Assembly (NCBI GenBank): GCA_905233865.1
Contig: CAJOGH010000006.1
Span: 1 to 21,608 of the forward strand
Source of the DNA: an uncultured Atopobiaceae bacterium
GTDB lineage: Bacteria; Actinomycetota; Coriobacteriia; Coriobacteriales; Atopobiaceae
Direction of reading: 5' to 3'
Length of the DNA stretch: 21,608 bases
The translations under genes and the position numbers were made by a program. Positions 1 to 12,834 of the stretch are shown here, in pieces; within the stretch, counting starts at the first letter, position 1; each line of letters opens with the position of its first letter. The notes below the pieces were generated by a model, which did not search any database, was not told where the DNA came from, and saw only the letters and a list, made by a program, of their open reading frames with translations.

Positions 1-2836
1 ATGCCGTGCCCTTGCCGTCCGGGCGCGTGTTCCAGCTCGTGATGCGTCGCGCGGGCGCGGCGGCCCCCGCAAGCGCTGACGGCAGGGAGACCGTCGCGTT
101 GGCGCGCTCGGCCTGGAGCGTGCGCGAGACCTCCGGCTTGCTGACGCCGGACGGGTAGTTGGACACGAGCGTCACGGCGGGGGCACCCGCGACGACGTCG
201 CCCTCGGCAGCGCCCGGCATGGCCGTTCCGTACACGGCGTAGAGGTCGGTGTTGCTCGAGATGGTGAACGACTGGCCCACGATGTACGACGCGTTGTCGC
301 GCACGCGCGACCAGCCCAGGAAGGGCTCGCTGGGCGCGGGGGCAAGTCCCGTGGGCGCCACGCTGACGCTCGCGCCGTAGCGGTAGCGCTGCGTGTCGGC
401 ACCGTCGATGACCGTGCCGTCCGCCCTCCGGTATGTCACCCCGTACACACGGCCCTTGACCCACTTGGCCCAGAGCGTGCAGGGGACCCTGACGGTGGAA
501 GAGTCAAAGTTCCAGGCCTGAGTGAGGTCGGAGTCGCGGTACCAGCCAACGAACGTGTACTCCACGCCGTTCTCAACCTTGACGGGGGTCTCGGGGCGCG
601 TGAGCAGCGAGCCGCTGGGCACAGTCGTCACGAGCGTCGGGGCGCCCGAGCCAAAGGTGCCACCGTTGGCGTCAAAGGTCACCTGGCAGGACATGCTCTC
701 CCAGCCGGCGTAGATAACGAGGTCGGCCGCAGGCATGGTGGCTGTGGCGAGGTCGACCTTCTGGGCCTGTGACTCAGGCCTCGTGGGATACGCGGCGCTC
801 GCGGTGTCATAGAACCAGCCCTTGAAGACGTAGTTCACGCCGCCGACTGTGCGCACGGTCTCGTCCTCCACGAAGCCGGGGTTGCATGCGCGACCGAGCG
901 TCTCGCCAAACTGCACACCCTCGACCGTCTGTGGCACAGCCGCGTTGCGCACACCCGCCGTGTTGGAGAAGTTGATGTCATGGCGAGAGCGAAGCTCAAA
1001 AGCCTCGGCATAGCGGACCTTGCTGCCATCGGCACGTGGGCGGGAGATGCCGTCACTCTCGGGGTGCGTGCCACGGATCATGCCGTTGTCATGCTCCTCG
1101 TGCTTGGCACCCACGGTCCACCCAGACGAGGTAAGTATGCCGTTGGCCTTGCGCACGCACCACGACACATACTCATCGTTTACGGGCGCGTAGGCCCACC
1201 AATCATTGGTGTTCGTCGTGCAGAAATGATCATCGGTGTGAGAGAACACGAAGCGCCGCGTCTGACCGGTGCGCGTCAGCGTAACCATGTGTTCGCAGTC
1301 GGGTTCCGAGTCAAGAAGCTCGTGGTAGACGTCATACTCCTCAAAGTGGTCGATGTTCGCGTTAAAGGCATAGAGCCTCATCGCGCTTCCCCGGGCAAAC
1401 GGAAGCTTGGGCATCGTCGTATTGGACCCGTTCTCGCCACCCAAAAACAGCGTATAGCCAGCGGTTTCCTCCGATCCACCGCCAAACCAACGGACTGTGC
1501 CAGGAAGCTTCCCCCAACCGGTCGCGTTACGAATGGCACGGTCGGGATCATAGTCGGCAGGTTCCTCACCCCACTTAATTGCCCTTGTGAAACTGGGGAA
1601 CTGGATGTTCCACCAATAGCGGTCGTGATACACGTTGACCACCGACGACCCGTCCGCCGCGATGGTCTCGCTGCCGACCGGGCAGTCCGTGCGCCCCGCA
1701 TGAGGCTCGTTCAGCGCGTAGTAGTAGCCAATCTGGTACGAGTGGCCGGACCAGCCGCCACTCACACCCGGCGCGGCGTTTGTCGCGCCGTACAGCAGCT
1801 CCTTGCCGTACTGCGTGTAGGTGCCGTTGCCGGGCGTGCCGTCCGCGCCCTCGACCCAGTGCACGACCGTGTAGGGGGTGTCGGTCCGCGGGCTCCACTT
1901 GGCATAGAGGGGCGTGTCCCGCGAGATGCTCTTGTCGCCCTCCACCTTGTGCTCGCACGCCGCGTCCTCGTACCAGCCCTCAAGGCTCCATCCCTGGTAC
2001 CAGCCGCGGTAACCCTCGTCATAGGTGTCCGTGTCGGCGTGGTACGCGTCACCCGCGAGGCTCTTCTCGGTAGGAAGCGCGTCGAAGTCGAGCGTACCCG
2101 AGCCCGAGCCGCCGTCGGCCACGAAGATGGGCTCGAGTGACGGCGCGCCGTCGCCCGTGTTGAGCGTCACCCAAAAGCCGCTGGAGAGGTGCGGGTACAA
2201 CTCGAGGTTCGCGGTCAGGTCGCGCACGGTGGCCGTCGTCGCATACGACGCCGCGGGCTCGGTCGCGGTGCCGTCATAGCGGTCCCACGAGGCGAGCTTG
2301 GCGTCAACGCCCTCGACGATGGGCACGTACGCGCGCGACGCCTCGGCGAGCGACGCGGTCCCCGCGCACTGGATGGCATAGGAGTAGACATTGGCAAGCG
2401 ACGGGTCGGCGACGCACTCCTCGCGCGTGTACTGGTGGAACGCGATGGTGTAGCCGGCCGTATAGGACGGGCCCGCCTGCACGAGCGTGAGGTTATCTGC
2501 GGAAGACGTGCCCATGCCGGCAAGGGCGGATACCTGATCTGACGTGAGCGCGGAGCCCAGGTAAGAGCTCAGGTCCGTCGTACCGACCTGCCAGTGGTGG
2601 AAGACCCGTCCGGCACTTGCGGCTGGCGCGGCTGGTGACTCGAGGGTGTCGCCGGCGTGGACGATCTGACGCGACACGACGGCATCGTCGACCACGAAGC
2701 TCACCTGCACGCGTGGCTGCGCGCCGTCACCCGACACGGGATAGGCGGAGTCGCCCGCGGCGGCGTATGCCACGCATGCGAAGACGCCCGCTAGGAGCAA
2801 AAGGGCCGAGAAGAGCCAAAGGTGTCGTCTAGCCAT
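1..2836 (-). CDS. Secreted repeat-rich surface protein, N-terminal 945 codons (3' end outside window)
   Basis: The frame is open from an ATG at 2836 to the window edge, so the C-terminus and any sortase or wall-binding signal cannot be seen. Residues 1-27 form a signal peptide (MARRHLWLF, then a leucine/alanine-rich core, then AYAAAG). The mature part is Gly/Ser/Thr/Trp-rich. It carries several Listeria-Bacteroides (Flg_new, InlB B-repeat-like) units, recognised by a 'GW' after a hydrophobic strand and a closing 'YAKW', 'YAGW' or 'WAKW'. Examples are LEGWYED...LYAKW (about residue 300), FKGWFYD...IYAGW (about 690), FVGWYRD...LWAKW (about 770), and the start of another, SWNTRPDGKGT, at the window edge. 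A less typical Trp- and Cys-containing section lies between, at about 400-620. The upstream GGGGGA is a usable ribosome site 4 bases from the ATG. An adhesin or wall-linked role is inferred from the family; the ligand is unknown. Confidence 0.85.
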   Translation of the reverse strand, partial: MARRHLWLFSALLLLAGVFACVAYAAAGDSAYPVSGDGAQPRVQVSFVVDDAVVSRQIVHAGDTLESPAAPAASAGRVFHHWQVGTTDLSSYLGSALTSDQVSALAGMGTSSADNLTLVQAGPSYTAGYTIAFHQYTREECVADPSLANVYSYAIQCAGTASLAEASRAYVPIVEGVDAKLASWDRYDGTATEPAASYATTATVRDLTANLELYPHLSSGFWVTLNTGDGAPSLEPIFVADGGSGSGTLDFDALPTEKSLAGDAYHADTDTYDEGYRGWYQGWSLEGWYEDAACEHKVEGDKSISRDTPLYAKWSPRTDTPYTVVHWVEGADGTPGNGTYTQYGKELLYGATNAAPGVSGGWSGHSYQIGYYYALNEPHAGRTDCPVGSETIAADGSSVVNVYHDRYWWNIQFPSFTRAIKWGEEPADYDPDRAIRNATGWGKLPGTVRWFGGGSEETAGYTLFLGGENGSNTTMPKLPFARGSAMRLYAFNANIDHFEEYDVYHELLDSEPDCEHMVTLTRTGQTRRFVFSHTDDHFCTTNTNDWWAYAPVNDEYVSWCVRKANGILTSSGWTVGAKHEEHDNGMIRGTHPESDGISRPRADGSKVRYAEAFELRSRHDINFSNTAGVRNAAVPQTVEGVQFGETLGRACNPGFVEDETVRTVGGVNYVFKGWFYDTASAAYPTRPESQAQKVDLATATMPAADLVIYAGWESMSCQVTFDANGGTFGSGAPTLVTTVPSGSLLTRPETPVKVENGVEYTFVGWYRDSDLTQAWNFDSSTVRVPCTLWAKWVKGRVYGVTYRRADGTVIDGADTQRYRYGASVSVAPTGLAPAPSEPFLGWSRVRDNASYIVGQSFTISSNTDLYAVYGTAMPGAAEGDVVAGAPAVTLVSNYPSGVSKPEVSRTLQAERANATVSLPSALAGAAAPARRITSWNTRPDGKGTA

Positions 2837-2952
2837 GCGATCCCCCAATGCAGATGCTTTACAGCTTGCTTTATGCTACCACGCTGCAGGTACAAAACGA
2901 CAATCTTTCGCACAAGCGAGTGGTACAGGGGGCAAGAGCCAACGGCAGCAAG

Positions 2953-2988
2953 AAAAAAGGGAGGCCCCGCCTTACGGCGGGGCCTCCC
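2953..2988 (-). terminator. Rho-independent terminator of nifJ
   Basis: A perfect 13-bp stem (GGGAGGCCCCGCC at 2959-2971, its complement at 2976-2988) closes a TTAC loop. On the minus strand it is followed directly by TTTTTTC. It lies 29 bp past the nifJ stop codon and upstream of the surface protein gene, so it should separate the two same-strand genes. Confidence 0.93.
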
Positions 2989-3016
2989 AGGGAGGACAGA
3001 GCTCCAAGCTCGTGAC

Positions 3017-6550
<3,534 letters not shown>

Positions 6551-6682
6551 ACCCTCTCCTAACTTGCTACTAGCCCGCTCATGCGAGCTTCCAACCAAAA
6601 GCAGGTGAGAGCGACGTTGCGGCGGCCAAGAAGAGCCTCATCAAGTCCTTCCGCCCAACCCAGCCATGCTGCGTCGCACACA

Positions 6683-6730
6683 TTCAATAGGATACTCGTT
6701 CCTGATGGCACATTTGTGCCCAAACTGGCA
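6683..6730 (-). promoter_or_regulatory. nifJ promoter with activator-like palindrome at about -41.5
   Basis: Read on the minus strand, TGCCAGTTTGGGCA (6717-6730) is followed 22 bp later by the -10 hexamer TATCCT (6689-6694). No -35 hexamer lies at 17 bp. The palindrome centre falls at about -41.5, the class II activator position known for CRP/FNR proteins. The same two blocks at the same spacing precede the gene starting at 10354. A second palindrome, GGCACATTTGTGCC (6707-6720), overlaps the downstream side and could be a repressor site. Predicted +1 is near 6682. Conservation and spacing are seen; the regulator is inferred. Confidence 0.6.
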
Positions 6731-6820
6731 AGCGGTAAAGCGATTTCCTTCAGGAAGCATCGGCGGCTAGCAAGAGCCGGCGCGCCGACCCCTCTCCAGC
6801 GCCCGCGCCCCGCCCAACCG

Positions 6821-7004
6821 TGCACACTGTGCAGGTTCCACAGCCGATTTCCTTGTGAGGCGTGCACACTGTGCAGGTCCCACAGCCGATTCCCTTGTGA
6901 GGCGTGAACACTGTGCAGGTCCCACGGCCGATTTCCTTGTACGACGTGCACACTGTGCAGGTCCCACGGCCGATTTCCTTGTACGACGTGCACACTGTGC
7001 AGGT
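6821..7004. repeat. 42-bp tandem repeat array with five TGCACA-C-TGTGCA palindromes
   Basis: Four full 42-bp units (6823-6864, 6865-6906, 6907-6948, 6949-6990) and a 14-bp partial unit (6991-7004) run without gaps. Each unit boundary carries the odd palindrome TGCACACTGTGCA (6821, 6863, 6905, 6947, 6989); the third has one mismatch (TGAACACTGTGCA). Units 1-2 share TTGTGAGGCGTG ends and units 3-4 share TTGTACGACGTG ends, which suggests growth by pairwise duplication. The array sits in the nifJ-fumC intergenic region, about 90 bp upstream of the nifJ activator site and 130 bp upstream of a likely fumC promoter. The 42-bp period is close to four DNA turns, so all five palindromes lie on one face of the helix. 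It may be a multi-site operator; it could also be a lineage-specific intergenic repeat. Confidence 0.93.
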
Positions 7005-7082
7005 AGAAGTCAACGCGGCGCCCCCGAGGCTCTTATCGCCATGGGCTTCGCGTGACAGAAGGACGGGGGCAGAAGGCGCGAC

Positions 7083-7160
7083 CATACACTTTGGCATAAC
7101 TATTCGTACCATCTTGCTTGCCAACTGGGCTTTTGTCGACAAGAACCACCAAAGTGTATG
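7083..7160. promoter_or_regulatory. Widely spaced 12-bp inverted repeat flanking a TTGTCGACAA palindrome
   Basis: CATACACTTTGG (7083-7094) and its exact complement CCAAAGTGTATG (7149-7160) are separated by 54 bp. A perfect 10-bp palindrome, TTGTCGACAA, lies between them at 7133-7142. The right arm overlaps the candidate -10 of fumC (TATGTT, 7157-7162), and the palindrome overlaps the matching -35 (TTGTCG, 7133-7138). The arrangement suits operators used in pairs, possibly with a DNA loop. The loop is too long for a terminator. Confidence 0.55.
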
Positions 7161-7231
7161 TTCGTGACAAACGCATCGCACCCAAAGCCGTTCCTTGTAG
7201 GAAACCTACGGGAGATGGCAACCGATACAAT
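7133..7231 (+). promoter_or_regulatory. Candidate fumC-malic enzyme promoters
   Basis: Two possibilities are visible. The first is TTGTCG (7133-7138), an 18-bp spacer and TATGTT (7157-7162), giving a leader of about 95 nt. The second is a good -10 alone, TACAAT (7226-7231), with no -35 hexamer but with the palindrome GTAGG-AAA-CCTAC at 7197-7209 just upstream; its leader would be about 27 nt. I cannot choose between them from sequence alone. Confidence 0.4.
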
Positions 7232-7264
7232 AGTGAGCGTTGCGTCACAGAGGAAAGGAACCGC

Positions 7265-8629
<1,365 letters not shown>

Positions 8630-8632
8630 CAC

Positions 8633-9787
<1,155 letters not shown>

Positions 9788-9826
9788 GCCCAGGCCGACA
9801 AGAGCACACGCCTGCGAGTCAAACGA

Positions 9827-9860
9827 CGAGGGGCGCGGCGGTTACCCGCCGCGCCCCTCG
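9827..9860. terminator. Hairpin between convergent malic enzyme and membrane protein genes
   Basis: A 15-bp perfect GC stem (9827-9841 with 9846-9860) closes a TTAC loop, 39 bp past the malic enzyme stop and 23 bp past the stop of the minus-strand gene. Neither side has a strong T run (only CGTTTG on the minus side), so it is probably a shared, weaker terminator or a transcript-end stabiliser. Confidence 0.7.
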
Positions 9861-9883
9861 CGCGTAAGAGCTAGAGCCAAGCC

Positions 9884-10354
9884 TTATCGGCCGGCCTCCT
9901 TCTTGACGTTGTTGGCGATCCAGAGGTAAACGACCGCGAAGGCAACGCTGCACAGCAGGCTAGCCGCGGACTGGGAGAACACGCCGTTGGCAACGGCGGC
10001 CACCACGCCTGCGACGGCAAAGACGAGCTCGATGATGGCCAGGACCCACACGGGCATGATCTTCTGGTTGTCATTGGCCGCGCGAACACCAAGGATGCCG
10101 CAGATGAGCTCGATGATGGAGCCAACCAGGATAGCCCCGCCAAAGATGCCGGCAAGGGCGCCGATCATGGGCATGGAAAGGCCGCTGTTCTCAAGGCTGG
10201 CCGCGGTGCTCGCATCCAGGTCAGCGGGATTCACAGCCCCCAACAAACCGCCGCCGGCAAGGGCCATAAGTCCCAGAATGATTCCAAGGACGGCAAAGAT
10301 GATGCTGATGATCGAAATGACCAGCAGCGCCTTCTGACTTCCACTACGCTCCAT
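9884..10354 (-). CDS. Small four-helix membrane protein, paralogue of the 10617-11087 product
   Basis: Function not recognised. The 156-residue product has four likely membrane helices at about 10-34, 62-88, 102-124 and 130-148. A short polar loop, VNPADLDASTAASLENSG, lies between the first two, and a conserved polar segment GVRAANDNQKI-PVW between the second and third. The N-terminus (MERSGSQKALLVISI) and a basic C-terminus (ANNVKKEAGR) are probably cytoplasmic. AAAGGAGG lies 5 bases before the ATG. By an ungapped comparison about 94 of 156 residues match the neighbouring paralogue, so this is a tandem duplication with divergence. Its promoter carries the same blocks as the nifJ promoter, which hints at control by the metabolic or redox state. 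Confidence 0.85.
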   Translation of the reverse strand: MERSGSQKALLVISIISIIFAVLGIILGLMALAGGGLLGAVNPADLDASTAASLENSGLSMPMIGALAGIFGGAILVGSIIELICGILGVRAANDNQKIMPVWVLAIIELVFAVAGVVAAVANGVFSQSAASLLCSVAFAVVYLWIANNVKKEAGR

Positions 10355-10458
10355 GCTTTCCTCCTTTGTCTAGCTGCGCGTACGCGCGGCAATTGCGTCA
10401 TGACCTGACGGCTGCGCTGCAAACAGGTGCGGGATGGCGAGCCGTGTGGCCGATATTA

Positions 10459-10506
10459 ATTAGTAGAATACCCGTTCGACAACGCGCGGCCATGCCCAAT
10501 CTGGCA
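10459..10506 (-). promoter_or_regulatory. Promoter of the 10354 gene, nifJ-type
   Basis: On the minus strand, TGCCAGATTGGGCA (10493-10506) is followed 22 bp later by the -10 TATTCT (10465-10470). Compared with nifJ, the block ACCGC-TGCCAG-TTGGGCA matches at 18 of 20 bases and GAACG-GTAT-CTA at 12 of 14. The 15-bp spacer between the blocks has the same length but unrelated sequence. That pattern indicates functional constraint rather than recent duplication. Predicted +1 is near 10458, giving a leader of about 104 nt. Confidence 0.6.
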
Positions 10507-10560
10507 GGCGGTGTCACCAGCACACGCCGATGCAGCGCCGTTCCCTCAACGAAGCGGCAC

Positions 10561-10596
10561 AAAAGAGGGGCGCGGCCAAACAACCGCGCCCCCCTC
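10561..10596 (-). terminator. Terminator of the 10617-11087 gene
   Basis: GAGGGGCGCGG (10565-10575) pairs with CCGCG and CCCCCTC (to 10596) with one bulged C. On the minus strand the hairpin is followed by TTTTGTG. It lies 20 bp past the stop codon and upstream of the other paralogue's promoter, so the two paralogues should be separate transcripts. Confidence 0.75.
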
Positions 10597-10616
10597 GAAC
10601 TTGCGTAGGACAGACC

Positions 10617-11087
10617 TTACAGGCCAGCCTCCTGCTTGATGTTGTTGGCAATCCACAGCACGACGAGCGACCACGCGATGCCGATGATCAGGCTGGGTGC
10701 CTGGCCACCAAAGGTGCCCTGGACAATCGCAGAGATGATATTGATGACGCCAAAGACGACGGAGATGATGGAAAGGATCCAGACCGGCTTGATCTTCTGG
10801 TTGTCGTTGGCGGCACGGACGCCAAGGATAGAGATGATAAGCTCAAGAATGGAGGCGAACAGGGCGAGGCCACCAACGATGCCCACAAGCGCACCCGCCT
10901 GACCGGTCGTGATGCCCGCCTCGGCAAGACTCGCCGCCGTATCGGCGTCGACCTGCGACTGCGGGACTGCTCCGATGAGCCCGCCACCCGCAATCACCAG
11001 GGCGCCAACAATGATGCCAAGAACTGCTCCGATGATGCCTATGATCGAGATAACCAGTAGTGCCTTCTGACTTCCGCTACGCTCCAT
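10617..11087 (-). CDS. Small four-helix membrane protein, paralogue of the 9884-10354 product
   Basis: Function not recognised. The product has 156 residues, the same length as its downstream paralogue, and an identical first 16 residues (MERSGSQKALLVISII). Four membrane helices lie at about 10-36, 62-90, 102-124 and 130-148. The segment LGVRAANDNQKI-PVW is shared exactly with the paralogue except one residue. The loop between the first two helices is the most divergent part. I chose the ATG at 11087 because AAGGAGG is 6 bases upstream and the paralogue begins at the same residue; the longer frame adds 28 residues of no similarity. The permease gene ends 106 bp upstream on the same strand. 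The upstream gap has a possible AT-rich -10 (TATATC) preceded by two AAATGTG direct repeats 21 bp apart (11134-11161), but lacks the nifJ-type promoter. Confidence 0.85.
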   Translation of the reverse strand: MERSGSQKALLVISIIGIIGAVLGIIVGALVIAGGGLIGAVPQSQVDADTAASLAEAGITTGQAGALVGIVGGLALFASILELIISILGVRAANDNQKIKPVWILSIISVVFGVINIISAIVQGTFGGQAPSLIIGIAWSLVVLWIANNIKQEAGL

Positions 11088-11193
11088 GAGGCCCTCCTTA
11101 TGTAGCCTACACAGTACCTGACGTGCTGATATACACATTTCATCACAGTTTCGCCACATTTGCAACGACACGTTCGCCTAGTGGCAGGCGCCC

Positions 11194-12834
11194 CTACTCA
11201 AACGCTGCCAGTCTCCGTGCCGCAGAGGCGATGAGCCTGCGCCCCAACAGGAAGGCTACGAGCACGTCAACAGCAGCGGCCACGGCAAGCCCTAGCGTGG
11301 TCCCGAGACCCAGGAATGGCAGGCCCAAGGCCATGGTCATCATGAGCAGCAGGCCGACGCCCAGGCACCTGAGGTCTCCCCCGCCGCCCCTGAGCGCCTT
11401 CGTGTTCACGCTCGAGTCATCCCCCCAGTCAACGCGCGGCGAGCGCGCGTCATACCAGATGCCCACGCATGCCATGAGCCAGGAGACTGCAAGGCCTATA
11501 ACCGCCGACGCGATGGGCACGACGGGCCCGACCCCTCCCACGACGGCAACGTAGCCGCCCGCGACCCCCATGATGACCACCGTGATGAGCGCATTGATGG
11601 CCGCGGCGGGAACCGTCTTGGCCAAGATCTGCGTCTCAAGCGGAACGGGAAGGTACTTGACATGGGACCAGTTGCTGCCATCGCGCGAGATGGCCGTGAC
11701 AGACGTCCTGTTGGCGCAGCAGCTCACCACGAGGAAGAACATGAGGAGCATGTAGATGATCACGCCGATTATCCCCATCGCGTCACGGTTAGACAGCAAG
11801 CCGCTGCCCAGACCGCCGTTAAAGATGCCAAAGACCATGATCGCCGGGGCGACAAGAATAGGATACGCAACGTAATTCAAGAGGACCGGCGAGTTGCGAA
11901 CTATCTTCTTCACCTCAACGCCGACCAGCGCACCAAACGACGTCGAGCTCGCCCGCACCTCGCCCTCGTAGGCCTTGGCGGGCGCGCCGCCTGCCGTGAG
12001 CGAAGTAATGACGCGCAGGTACAGCAAGCGCGCCACGAGCACGAACACCAAGAACGAGCCGACCGAGATGACCACGAACATGACGACGCTCAGCGGGTCG
12101 GGGTACTGCAGCCCATAGACGGCAAAGCCATAGGCGGGGAACGCCATGACCACCGTGCCCATCGTGTCAGCCATGGAACCAAAGGCCTCGGCCAGACCGC
12201 CGGAGTTGGATATCACCCTGGACAAGGCAAAGCCCGCGAGCGACCCCGCAAGCACCAGCACCGTGGTGATAGTCGTGATCGTGTCCTTGCGGCGCAGACG
12301 CTTGAACGCGCTCGCCACCACGATGGATATCGTGCCCGAGTACGCCACGGGCATCAGCGGGGCAAGCAGGATTACCGCCACATAGGTCACCCAATAGCTC
12401 AGGCCCTCGCCCGCGGCAATGCCCCAACCCGCGAGCGGCCCCATGGCAAAGAGCGCCGTCCACATGTAGGAGGCAACCAGCGCGCTGAGCGCCTTGGAGA
12501 ACACGATGGAGAACGACGACACGGGAAGCGGCAGGAGGTCATAGATGTCCGACTCCCCAAAGAACGAGCTCAGCACCGTCGGCAGCGAGAACAGGAACGT
12601 GGCGGCGCCGACCGCCAAAAGGATCATGTCGTACATGACACGGGATGACATGGACCCACCCGTGGCGCCGTAGGCCGCGTATCCCAGCCAGCCGGCTGCC
12701 CCGATGATCATGAGGCCGATCAAGATTGTGCCAGCCAGGGCGCCCTCGCTGCCCGTGCGCTTCTCGACCTTGGAGGTAACAGACCCCAGCAGCTCCTGAA
12801 CCTGCAACCTTGTGAGCAAAAGTGTGCTATTCAT
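11194..12834 (-). CDS. ABC exporter permease, large ABC-2-like membrane subunit
   Basis: Inner-membrane subunit of an ABC exporter; the substrate is not evident. The 546-residue product has two similar halves, each with about six hydrophobic segments. A soluble stretch at about 265-320 (SLTAGGAPAKAYEGEVRASSTSF) is followed by GALVGVEVKKIVRNSPVLLNY, which resembles the amphipathic start of ABC-2 permease cores. The C-terminus is cytoplasmic and basic (RRLIASAARRLAAFE). Its ATG at 12834 lies inside the end of the ATPase gene (8-bp overlap), which implies translational coupling and a two-gene transporter. The C-terminal DARSPRVDWGDDSSVNTKALRGG stretch resembles large permeases of Gram-positive exporters for peptides or antimicrobials, but I cannot assign a substrate. 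No clear terminator follows the stop. Confidence 0.88.
   Translation of the reverse strand: MNSTLLLTRLQVQELLGSVTSKVEKRTGSEGALAGTILIGLMIIGAAGWLGYAAYGATGGSMSSRVMYDMILLAVGAATFLFSLPTVLSSFFGESDIYDLLPLPVSSFSIVFSKALSALVASYMWTALFAMGPLAGWGIAAGEGLSYWVTYVAVILLAPLMPVAYSGTISIVVASAFKRLRRKDTITTITTVLVLAGSLAGFALSRVISNSGGLAEAFGSMADTMGTVVMAFPAYGFAVYGLQYPDPLSVVMFVVISVGSFLVFVLVARLLYLRVITSLTAGGAPAKAYEGEVRASSTSFGALVGVEVKKIVRNSPVLLNYVAYPILVAPAIMVFGIFNGGLGSGLLSNRDAMGIIGVIIYMLLMFFLVVSCCANRTSVTAISRDGSNWSHVKYLPVPLETQILAKTVPAAAINALITVVIMGVAGGYVAVVGGVGPVVPIASAVIGLAVSWLMACVGIWYDARSPRVDWGDDSSVNTKALRGGGGDLRCLGVGLLLMMTMALGLPFLGLGTTLGLAVAAAVDVLVAFLLGRRLIASAARRLAAFE

Larger units (their letters stand above)
6551..7264. other. 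Divergent nifJ-fumC intergenic region (714 bp)
   Basis: No credible gene is seen here. It holds the nifJ leader and promoter (6551-6730), a section with no clear signal except one CGATTTCCTT match to the repeat unit (6741-6750), the 42-bp array (6821-7004), a section with no clear signal (7005-7082), a 12-bp inverted repeat (7083-7160), and the likely fumC promoters (7133-7264). Small open frames across the array exist because 42 is a multiple of three; they lack ribosome sites. Confidence 0.8.

Noticed and set aside
980..2140. A 386-codon plus-strand frame opposite the surface protein
   Set aside because: The minus-strand frame shows a signal peptide and recognisable GW...YAKW repeats; the plus frame is Arg/Val/Gly-rich shadow translation.
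6559..6993. Possible small protein made of 14-residue repeats (GNR-W-LHSVH type)
   Set aside because: All frames across the array stay open because the period is 42 bp. This frame starts at a GTG within the array without a ribosome site and runs through the nifJ promoter and leader.
6821..7004. CRISPR-like array
   Set aside because: The units are contiguous and conserved along nearly their whole length; there are no variable spacers and no cas genes nearby.
7116..7130. A nifJ-type activator site (CTTGCCA-AC-TGGGC) in front of fumC
   Set aside because: It resembles the nifJ palindrome but is one base shorter between the half-sites, and no -10 block lies 22 bp downstream, so I do not count it as a third member.
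6904..7167. Plus-strand open frame with VHTVQVPRPISLYD repeats
   Set aside because: Same cause: a tandem repeat with period divisible by three. There is no ribosome site and no known similarity.
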